Source of the DNA: a bacterium
Lineage (GTDB): Bacteria; UBP6; UBA1177
NCBI GenBank assembly: GCA_017405875.1
Contig: JAFQZM010000031.1
Span: 1-64,000, forward strand
Direction: 5' to 3'
Length of the DNA stretch: 64,000 nucleotides
In this document: piece after piece, positions 50,048 to 57,817 of the stretch
How the letters are laid out: the number at the start of each line of letters is the position of its first letter
How positions within the stretch are numbered: the first letter of the stretch is position 1
The notes under the pieces: generated by a model
Database searches by the model: none
The model's input: only the letters and a program-made list of their open reading frames with translations
What the model was told of the DNA's origin: nothing
Position numbers and translations under genes: made by a program

Positions 50048-51925
50048 ATGCCTAAAATTATTGTCTTTTTAACTATTTTTATTTTCAGTTTCGCCCTTTT
50101 GCCGCAGGAGGCAGCGCCCTCTGAAGAGGCTGAACCGGATAAAGCGGCTGAAGAAACCGCGCCGGAACAGGCTGCCGGAGAGGAAAAACCGGCTGAAGCT
50201 GCTCCTTCGGAAGAGCCTGCTGCAGAGGAAACCGCGCCTGAAAAAGAGGCTGAACCTGAAAAAGAACCCGAAAACAATACGGCAGAAAACACAGAAACCG
50301 CTGCCGAAAACGCTGAAACTCCCGAAAAAGAGGAAGAACTTCAGGACGGGCAGGAATTTATCGCCGAAGAAGAGCCGACAACAGATGCGCCTTTAGTAAA
50401 AATCCAGCAGGGTAAACCTGTGAAATATTTCGAGCTTTACGGTTATTTCAACGTTGCGAACACTTTTTCCTACAACATGAAACTGAGCGGCAACAACCCC
50501 TACATGGCGTCACGAAACACCATAAACAACGTCGTAACGGACGAGACGACAGGCGAAAGAGTTACTCGTGAAACCAACGAACATGTTTTGAACTGGGCTT
50601 GGCTCAAACTGCATTTGGAACCTGTCATCAATATTGCCGAAACAATGGAGATCCACACCAAACTTTCGATTTTCGGCAACACTGCAATGGGTGCCGACAA
50701 CTACGAATTCGACAAAAAAGAGAACGGGCTTCTGCGCGACGCTCAGCTTTCAACTTCGGCAAACATAGTTTTTGAAGGTCTGTGGGGCGTTTTCGACACT
50801 CCGATCGGTCAGCTCAAAGTCGGAAGAATGCCTTTCCACTGGGGTCTCGGAATACTTTACAGCGACGGCAACCAGTTCAACACTCTTTCGAGCGGCAACT
50901 ACCTCGACAGACTCCAGCTTACGATTCCGGTAATGGGATTCAAGATAATCCCCGCTTTCGACCTCGCTTCGACGGGACTTCTGGACAAATATCACGACTA
51001 CTTCATTGATGCTTCGCAGAAAGACGACGGCTTCAACGTCAGCCTTATGTTCACCATGCAGGAAGACGATCCTGCGGTTCTTGAAAACAAGATCCTCAAC
51101 GAAAAAACGGTCGTTGAAGTCGGCGCGATGGTCATGTTCTCGTGGAAAAACACCTCTTCGGGCGAATGGGCGAAATCGGATGAAAACGGCGGCGATGTAG
51201 AACCTACAAGCGATCACTTCGTTGATCCGGACAAAGTATATGCCTACACCGGACAGGGCGCGAAACTCTGGAAACTCGATGCGTGGCTGAACCTTCATTA
51301 CAAAATTTTCTCTTTAAAAACCGAACTCGCATTTCTTACCGGAACTATCGGAAAAGTACGTCTTGACGACGGCAGAGAAAAATCGGTAAAAACTCAGATG
51401 GTCGGCTGGGCGGCAGATTTGGGATTCCGCGTAATTCCGAAAAAATTTCACATCGGTCTTCTCACTGGTATCGCTTCTCCGGACGATGCGGACTACGTTC
51501 AGGGCGATTCGTGGAGCACTCCCGGAAATTCGATCAACAACTCTTCGACAAAAAGCGACCGCACAGTCGAAAACTTCCGCTTCAACAAGGATTACAACTT
51601 CAATTCGGCTTTGTGGAACAATTTTCTCGGCAGATTCACGGCCGGCTACTACGCAAGTCTGACCATGACATACTTCTTCCTTGACACCCTTAAAGGATAT
51701 GTCGGAACGACTTACTCGATGGCACTCAAAGAGAACAACTCTTTAGGCGGCAAAGGACTTCCGAACGCGATCGAACCCTTTATCGGAATAGATTACGCGA
51801 ACAAAAGCGGAATGCGCCTCGGCACGAGATACCAGATCGGTGTTCCCTTCTCAGGTCTTGACACCGACGAGCACGACACATCGCTTTTCCACTATCTGAA
51901 CGTTTATCTCGGAGTGGTTTTCTAA
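50048..51925 (+). CDS. Predicted outer-membrane beta-barrel protein with Ala/Glu/Pro-rich N-terminal stretch
   Basis: 625 residues. A signal peptide (MPKIIVFLTIFIFSFALLPQ) is followed by about 90 residues rich in Ala, Glu and Pro with repeated EEPAAEETAPEKE-like runs. The remaining 500 residues alternate aromatic strands (YFELYGYFNVANTFSY, GRMPFHWGLGILYSDGNQF) and end in LFHYLNVYLGVVF with a terminal Phe, the usual barrel-assembly signal. The pattern recalls the TIGR04551 family of deltaproteobacteria, which I cannot verify here. The Glu-rich part could bind cations or peptidoglycan-associated proteins. Confidence 0.8.
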   Translation: MPKIIVFLTIFIFSFALLPQEAAPSEEAEPDKAAEETAPEQAAGEEKPAEAAPSEEPAAEETAPEKEAEPEKEPENNTAENTETAAENAETPEKEEELQDGQEFIAEEEPTTDAPLVKIQQGKPVKYFELYGYFNVANTFSYNMKLSGNNPYMASRNTINNVVTDETTGERVTRETNEHVLNWAWLKLHLEPVINIAETMEIHTKLSIFGNTAMGADNYEFDKKENGLLRDAQLSTSANIVFEGLWGVFDTPIGQLKVGRMPFHWGLGILYSDGNQFNTLSSGNYLDRLQLTIPVMGFKIIPAFDLASTGLLDKYHDYFIDASQKDDGFNVSLMFTMQEDDPAVLENKILNEKTVVEVGAMVMFSWKNTSSGEWAKSDENGGDVEPTSDHFVDPDKVYAYTGQGAKLWKLDAWLNLHYKIFSLKTELAFLTGTIGKVRLDDGREKSVKTQMVGWAADLGFRVIPKKFHIGLLTGIASPDDADYVQGDSWSTPGNSINNSSTKSDRTVENFRFNKDYNFNSALWNNFLGRFTAGYYASLTMTYFFLDTLKGYVGTTYSMALKENNSLGGKGLPNAIEPFIGIDYANKSGMRLGTRYQIGVPFSGLDTDEHDTSLFHYLNVYLGVVF

Positions 51926-51950
51926 AATTTCCGTTTCTTCGGAGCAGCAC

Positions 51951-53195
51951 TTGAACAGATCTCCCTGGTTCTGGATCCCGACATTATACTTCGCCGAGGG
52001 ACTTCCCTATTTCATTGTCAACACGGTTTCTTTAGTGATGCTGAAGGATCTCGGTGTAAGCAACGGCAGACTGGCAGCCCTGACAAGTTTTATCGCGCTC
52101 CCGTGGCTTTTCAAACCTTTGTGGAGTCCGCTTGTCGATACGTTAAAAAGCAAGCGCTGGTGGACAGTAGCAACTCAGCTGACGATCGCATTATCTGTCA
52201 CTTTAATAGCACTTACACTCTCAAAATCGCTTAGCCTAACCCTTTCCCTTTTCGCTCTCGCAGCGTTCGCCTCAGCCACCCACGATATTTCGGCTGACGG
52301 ATTCTACATGATAGCTTTGGACAAAAGACGTCAGGCAGCTTTTATCGGCATCAGGAACACGTTTTACCGCATCGCTATGATTTTCGGGCAGGGCGTTATT
52401 ATCGTTTTTGCCGGAATGATTGAAAAATATGCCGGAAACAGCACCGTCGCGTGGCGGATCACTCTCATTTTAACCGCTGTGATACTTGCGCTGCTCACAC
52501 TCTACCACAAATCGGTTCTGCCGAAAGCTGAGGAAAAACCTGACATTAAAACAGATAAACCTCTTAAACTATTAAGCAATTTTGCAGCAGCTTTTATTTC
52601 GTTCTTCACAAAAAAAGGCTGCATTACCGCAATACTTTTCATGCTTTTCTACCGTTTTCCCGAAGCTCTGCTCATGAAAATGCTTTACCCGTTTTTCAGT
52701 GACCATGCAACAGCCGGAGGACTAGGACTTGACAAGGAGGCATACGGCGTCATCTGCGGCTCAGCCGGAGTCGCGGCGCTTCTTGCAGGCGGGATTCTAG
52801 GCGGCTTCTACATTGCAAAACACGGTTTGCGGAAATCGCTTCCGCTGATGGCTTTAAGTCTGACTCTTCCGTGTGTCGTCTACCCTTATATGGCTTTCAC
52901 AAGACCTGAATCGCTGCTGACAATAGGAACCTGCATCGCAATCGATCAGTTCGGTTACGGTTTCGGCTTTACTGCATATATCGCATACATGATGAAATTC
53001 GCCGCAGGGTCCTTCAGAACATCGCACTACGCCATCTGCACGGGATTTATGGCACTATCGGCGATCCTTCCCGGAGCAATATCCGGTTATCTTCAGGAAA
53101 TATGCGGCTACGGCGGATTTTTCACGCTGGTCGTGCTGAGCTGCGCCGCGACATTCGTTGTCACTTACCTTGCGGCGAAAAACCTCGAATCGTAA
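51951..53195 (+). CDS. Major facilitator transporter, AmpG-like
   Basis: 414 residues with about 12 hydrophobic segments. The opening PTLYFAEGLPYFIVNTVSLV, then ALPWLFKPLWSPLVD and DISADGFYMIALDKRRQAAF, match AmpG-type permeases and their eukaryote-like relatives, which import muropeptides or related solutes. Start is TTG at 51951 behind GGAGCAG. There is no peptidoglycan-recycling gene beside it apart from a lytic transglycosylase 9 kb away. Confidence 0.88.
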   Translation: MNRSPWFWIPTLYFAEGLPYFIVNTVSLVMLKDLGVSNGRLAALTSFIALPWLFKPLWSPLVDTLKSKRWWTVATQLTIALSVTLIALTLSKSLSLTLSLFALAAFASATHDISADGFYMIALDKRRQAAFIGIRNTFYRIAMIFGQGVIIVFAGMIEKYAGNSTVAWRITLILTAVILALLTLYHKSVLPKAEEKPDIKTDKPLKLLSNFAAAFISFFTKKGCITAILFMLFYRFPEALLMKMLYPFFSDHATAGGLGLDKEAYGVICGSAGVAALLAGGILGGFYIAKHGLRKSLPLMALSLTLPCVVYPYMAFTRPESLLTIGTCIAIDQFGYGFGFTAYIAYMMKFAAGSFRTSHYAICTGFMALSAILPGAISGYLQEICGYGGFFTLVVLSCAATFVVTYLAAKNLES

Positions 53196-53215
53196 AAAAT
53201 CACTTTTTTGAAAAT

Positions 53216-54493
53216 TTAGTTTTTCAAAGCTGTAATCGGCACGACATAAACCCCGTCGGGTCTAAGATATGCGGCATTTGTCATTCCGCAGACAACGATG
53301 AGTGATGAGGGCGGAACACTTTTTTCATCGGCAAGAAACGCTTTTTTTATTGAAAGGAGATTGTGAGCTGCCTCGTCAATCTGGTGAGCACCCAGCTTGA
53401 TTTCAACAGCACTCCATGAACCGTCGGACATTTCTATGACTGCATCGATTTCTTTACCTGAATAATCCTGATAGTGGTATAGATTTCCTCCGAAAGATTC
53501 GGCATATATCCTTAAATCACGTTCGCAAAGTGCCTCGAACAAAAAGCCTAACGTATTTAAATCATTAAGCAAAATATTAGGATTTGCCCGAAGAAGTGCG
53601 CATGCAAGCGATGGGTCGGCAAGGTGGCGCTTTTCCTGCTGTTTTATTCTGACTGACGAGCGGATATTCGGAGAAAACGGCGGAATATTGTCAAAAAGAA
53701 AGAGTTTTTCAAAAACTTCGAGATATGACGCGATCGTGTTCAACTCAAGCGAAGAACCGTCTTTGTCTGAAATATCCTTTTGTAAAGTTCTGTTTGAAAC
53801 AGCAGTACTTTCATTTCTGGCGAGAGATCTGAGAAGTTTTGTCATTTTTGCACGGTCTCTGGTTGCGGTTTCAACCCTTTCAATATCTTCATCAAGAACC
53901 GCCTGAATATACGATTCCGCAAGTATTGAAGCGTGGTTAACGGCAGATCCTATATTCCCCGGCCATCCGCCGCGGACAACAAGATAAATGAGTTCGGAAA
54001 GATCGACTTCGCCGGTGAGTTCATTTTCAAATTCGCCTTTGCAAAGAGCCTGCAATGAGATTTTTCCCGAAGAATCACACGATTCAAAGAGGGACATCGG
54101 GCGCATCCTCAATTTTGCGATTCTTCCCGCGCCGCTGTGCATTTTCCCTTCGCGGTTCGGTGTCGCCGAACCTGTGAGAATAAACTGCCCTTTTAGCGCA
54201 CGCTTGTCCACGACATTCCGCACGGCATCCCAAAGCGGAGGAACTTCCTGCCATTCGTCAATAAGTCTCGGGGTTTCGCCCTCTAAAACGGAAAGCGGCG
54301 ATATCTGAGCCAATGTTCTGTTGGAATAATTGCCGGCAGGATCTCCGATATATACCGCGCTTTTGCTGTGATGCTCGGAAGTCCATGTCTTTCCGCACCA
54401 CTTGCATCCCTCAATACAGACTGCTCCGGCAGCCGCCAGATACTCCTCGACCATGGCATCCACAATACGTTTTTTGTAATTTTTTTCAGCCAC
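53216..54493 (-). CDS. AAA_14/DUF4143 family ATPase, second copy in the window
   Basis: 425 residues, same family as the protein at 11874 but from a different subgroup. Walker A is GCKWCGKT, Walker B PRLIDEWQ. The C-terminal part ends with a PD-(D/E)XK-like GKEIDAVIEMSDGSWSAVEI, giving Asp and Glu-x-Lys. GTG at 54493 is the start, with GGAGG upstream. The promoter region is replaced by a 23-bp tandem repeat array. It is convergent with the transporter gene. Confidence 0.88.
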   Translation of the reverse strand: MAEKNYKKRIVDAMVEEYLAAAGAVCIEGCKWCGKTWTSEHHSKSAVYIGDPAGNYSNRTLAQISPLSVLEGETPRLIDEWQEVPPLWDAVRNVVDKRALKGQFILTGSATPNREGKMHSGAGRIAKLRMRPMSLFESCDSSGKISLQALCKGEFENELTGEVDLSELIYLVVRGGWPGNIGSAVNHASILAESYIQAVLDEDIERVETATRDRAKMTKLLRSLARNESTAVSNRTLQKDISDKDGSSLELNTIASYLEVFEKLFLFDNIPPFSPNIRSSVRIKQQEKRHLADPSLACALLRANPNILLNDLNTLGFLFEALCERDLRIYAESFGGNLYHYQDYSGKEIDAVIEMSDGSWSAVEIKLGAHQIDEAAHNLLSIKKAFLADEKSVPPSSLIVVCGMTNAAYLRPDGVYVVPITALKN

Positions 54494-54529
54494 GAGTAAC
54501 CTCCAGAAATAACAGAAGAAACATAATCC

Positions 54530-54664
54530 ATTAAGACAGATTTGTCAAGTTCATTACGACAGATTCTGGATTTTGATTAAGACAGATTCCGACTTTGATT
54601 CCTCGTTTGGCGCGATTTTGATTCCTCACTTGGCGCGATTTTGATTCCGCACTTGGCAAAAATC
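54530..54664 (-). repeat. 22-23-bp tandem repeat array upstream of the DUF4143 ATPase
   Basis: Six units begin at 54530, 54553, 54576, 54598, 54621 and 54644. The first three share ATTAMGACAGATT and the last three ATTCCKCRYTTGGC; all but the last two carry or end in TTTG or a close variant. Two sub-families within one array suggest duplication of different sites in a fixed helical register of about two turns. Confidence 0.85.
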
Positions 54665-54779
54665 ATTTTTTTCACTTTTTTTAAAAAAAATTATCAGAAA
54701 AATCGGCACAACATGTAACTAAACTATTGCGTTTTTGCTTTTTTTGTTAAAAATTGATGTCTTTTTAGCGGAGGTCGTC

Positions 54780-57689
54780 ATGAAAAAAATCGTCAAATTT
54801 TTCGCAGCTTTCGTGATTTTTCTTTTCATTTTTACTGCGTGCAGCGGCAAAGGAAATTCAGGAAAACAGGAAATTTCGGACGATGATTCTGAAAATCAGG
54901 TTTCTGACAAAGATGAGCTTTCAGATGATGAGCCGGAGCCTGACGGAACGGAAAAGTTTGTTACGGTATCGTCTTCGGACTATTTTGAAGAAGATTGCCC
55001 CGTAGATGACACGGAGGTTTATGACAATTTCGCTTTAAAAGACGATATTCCTGATGTTCCCCGCGAAATTTTTGAGGGTGATGTCTACAAGCTTGACGGA
55101 AACACGCTTTTGATTTTGCATCCGTACAAAGGAATCGTCACGGTCGATATAAGCGATCCGGAAAACCTTGAAGTTTTGGACAGCATAAATCTGGCGGGGC
55201 AGTATGGTCACCACATTTATCTTCAAGATGAGAGAGCTTATGTCCTTGTCAGCAGGACAGACGGAGATTCCGATGACGGCAAAATCATCTATTACGGCAG
55301 AGAATATTCAAAGCTCGTTGCGATCGACACGAAAGATCCGAAAAACCTTTCGATTGCAGCTGAATTTATAATTGACGGCTATGCGAGAAATTCAAAACAG
55401 ATAGGTGATATAATCTATGTTGTTGCCGCAGACAAGGCTTATTCGTGGAAGGAATGTGACGGAACCTGGGGAGAAAACCGTAACGAACGGAGCACTATCG
55501 TTGCGATAAACATAAAAGATCCGGAAAATATAAAAATGGCTGACAAAATTTCAGCGGAAGTGGCGGCTGATCTGGTCTATTTTTCCGACAAGCACATATA
55601 TGTTGCCGAATCCAAAACAGACGAATGGGATGATCCCATAGGTGAAAACAGATTTTCAATATTCGATATAAGTGATCCTGACGGCAAAATTGTCCAAAAA
55701 TCGACGATTTATCCCGAAAGATTCATTCAGGGGATGTATGAAACAGACAATTTTTTCTATCTTCTAACCTCAAGCAATAACGAACCTTATTACACAACTC
55801 TTGAAAGTTTCGATGTCAGCGATCCTGCAAATATCATAAAACTCGACTCTACTGACGGTTTCAGAAATGCCGCATTCAACGGTTATACGATGTATGGTTC
55901 CAGATATTCTTATTCCGGTTATTCCGGCGATCAGAGACACCACTTTTTAGCGGCAGTGGATCTCACACCGGATAACCTTTCTCCGATTTCCGAGCAGGAA
56001 ATTTTCGGCAGTATATCGGATTTCAAGTTCATAGGCACGAAAATGCTCACAATCGAGCAGGAACAGAAAGACTATCAGGAAAGGCTTGGGCTCTACGATT
56101 TGGAAGATCCTGGAAATCCCAGAGAAATCAGCGGTGCCTTATTCGACACAGATATGTTTGTATCAAATTGCAGGATCTTTGACGAAATCGGGCTAGTTCT
56201 CTGTTCAGGTTCTGACAAATATCCTAAAGAGATCATTCGCAAGGTTTATCTTGCCGATCTTGATCTCGAAAAAGGGCTGAAAATGCGCGGAGCTATTGCA
56301 ATGGACGACTTTGCAAGATTCGGAACAGCTGTAAAAAACCGTGTTTTCGCAGCATCCAACTATAAGGTCGTTTCTGCCGACATTACCGACAGGGACAAAC
56401 CGAAAATCATTTCAGAACAAAAAATCGCAGACAGAATCCCTGAAATTACAAAATGCGGAGGGCATCTTTGCGGAATAAACGAAAGAAAACTGTTTATTTA
56501 CGACACCGGGACAAACAGCGTTGTCTGGCAGAGCAGGCAGTGGGATTGCAGCGAATCTGCGAATCTGGTTAAAAACAGCAAAAACTTCTATATTTACAAC
56601 AAAAACCAGACTTTCTGCGGCTACGGCGACGATTTTTATTCTAATCTTCCGATTTACGTCAAAATTATTAAAAACGGTGAAAACAACTCTTTTGAAGAGA
56701 CGAAAACTATAAAGATTTATGAAAGTATCGGTTATTACGCGGCTGCAGCTGTTTCCGACAAGAACATTATGGCTTTCAGGAGTACAAAATGGGAAAAGTA
56801 TTACGACGGAGAGCGGGAACGCCGTAAGACAAAACATGAACTGCATTTCGTTGATATGAACGAACCGGCTGAAAAAATCACAGCTTCGAAAGTCGATTTC
56901 AACTACCGTAAACTCTTTATAGAAAACAGGATTTTCGTCAGCGGTGACACTTTCTGGACAAGCGGCTGCATCAAGAATACAACGGAAGAAGAGGCAAATC
57001 AGTATCTTTGTTATGCCGTTCCTTTTACTGTTGACAAGTCTGCAAAACCAAAAGCCGGAAAAAGAATAAATATCCCCGGAGAACTTATGGGAATCAGCAA
57101 AGACGGCCAGTATCTCTACACAAAAACACCGGCGGTGAAATCAGAGAAAGATTGCGAAGATATCGGAAACTGCAGAATCAAAATAGAAAGCAGCGATTTC
57201 TATATCTTAAAACTTAATAACAAAAAAAATTCGGCAGATGTTGTAAAAAAAGAAACTCTCGAAGACTGGGAAGTCATTAATTACAACAGTGACAAGTATC
57301 CGAAACAGTATTATGTTGCGAATGATGTTCTTATAAAAGACGATCGACTGTTTTTTGTTTCAAGAAGTTATTATCGGAGTACAGAATGCGTTCCAAAATC
57401 CAACATTGTTTATGAAATCAAAATCGTCTCCGCGACTGACGGAAAGGAGATTTTCTCGGATTCTTTCGAGCAGGTGTCTTCCTTTAACGATGTTCAGGAC
57501 GGAGGAGTACTTCTTTCGACAGACAAGAAATGGATTTATGTGACTACCGATGGTAAAACCAAAAAAGTAAAATTGAGTAAAGATCTCGGAACAAGTGAAT
57601 ATTATTCTCCGAATTCCGCACAACTTATAGGATATACGGTCTATGTAGGGACTCTCTGGGGCGGAATTTATTCTTTCGACGTGAAATAA
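54780..57689 (+). CDS. Beta-propeller lipoprotein, tandem copy 1
   Basis: 969 residues. The lipoprotein signal ends FIFTACSG (lipobox FTAC), followed by an Asp/Glu-rich linker. The rest consists of repeated blades with the pattern DISDPENLEVLDSINL / DTKDPKNLSIAAEFII / DISDPDGKIVQKS / DVSDPANIIKLDS, as in the secreted C-terminal beta-propeller family (PF09826-like). It is probably exported to the cell surface. GGAGG lies before ATG 54780. The next gene is a paralogue in the same orientation, and the two share upstream sequence. Confidence 0.88.
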   Translation: MKKIVKFFAAFVIFLFIFTACSGKGNSGKQEISDDDSENQVSDKDELSDDEPEPDGTEKFVTVSSSDYFEEDCPVDDTEVYDNFALKDDIPDVPREIFEGDVYKLDGNTLLILHPYKGIVTVDISDPENLEVLDSINLAGQYGHHIYLQDERAYVLVSRTDGDSDDGKIIYYGREYSKLVAIDTKDPKNLSIAAEFIIDGYARNSKQIGDIIYVVAADKAYSWKECDGTWGENRNERSTIVAINIKDPENIKMADKISAEVAADLVYFSDKHIYVAESKTDEWDDPIGENRFSIFDISDPDGKIVQKSTIYPERFIQGMYETDNFFYLLTSSNNEPYYTTLESFDVSDPANIIKLDSTDGFRNAAFNGYTMYGSRYSYSGYSGDQRHHFLAAVDLTPDNLSPISEQEIFGSISDFKFIGTKMLTIEQEQKDYQERLGLYDLEDPGNPREISGALFDTDMFVSNCRIFDEIGLVLCSGSDKYPKEIIRKVYLADLDLEKGLKMRGAIAMDDFARFGTAVKNRVFAASNYKVVSADITDRDKPKIISEQKIADRIPEITKCGGHLCGINERKLFIYDTGTNSVVWQSRQWDCSESANLVKNSKNFYIYNKNQTFCGYGDDFYSNLPIYVKIIKNGENNSFEETKTIKIYESIGYYAAAAVSDKNIMAFRSTKWEKYYDGERERRKTKHELHFVDMNEPAEKITASKVDFNYRKLFIENRIFVSGDTFWTSGCIKNTTEEEANQYLCYAVPFTVDKSAKPKAGKRINIPGELMGISKDGQYLYTKTPAVKSEKDCEDIGNCRIKIESSDFYILKLNNKKNSADVVKKETLEDWEVINYNSDKYPKQYYVANDVLIKDDRLFFVSRSYYRSTECVPKSNIVYEIKIVSATDGKEIFSDSFEQVSSFNDVQDGGVLLSTDKKWIYVTTDGKTKKVKLSKDLGTSEYYSPNSAQLIGYTVYVGTLWGGIYSFDVK

Positions 57690-57696
57690 TCGGAAA

Positions 57697-57817
57697 AAAA
57701 TCACTTTTTTTAAAAAAATTATCAGAAAAAAATGCACTTTCCGGAACTAAACTATTGTATTTTTGTTCAATTTGCTGAAAATTGAATGTTTTTGGTGTTT
57801 TTTTGACGGAGGTCGGG
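57697..57817 (+). repeat. Upstream region shared with the first beta-propeller gene
   Basis: TCACTTTTTTTAAAAAAATT, then ATCAG, later AACTAAACTATTG and GGAGGTCG, recur in the same order before the first copy at about 54672-54779. The tandem duplication thus included the promoter region. The TAAACT may be the -10 box; no clear -35 is seen. Confidence 0.7.
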
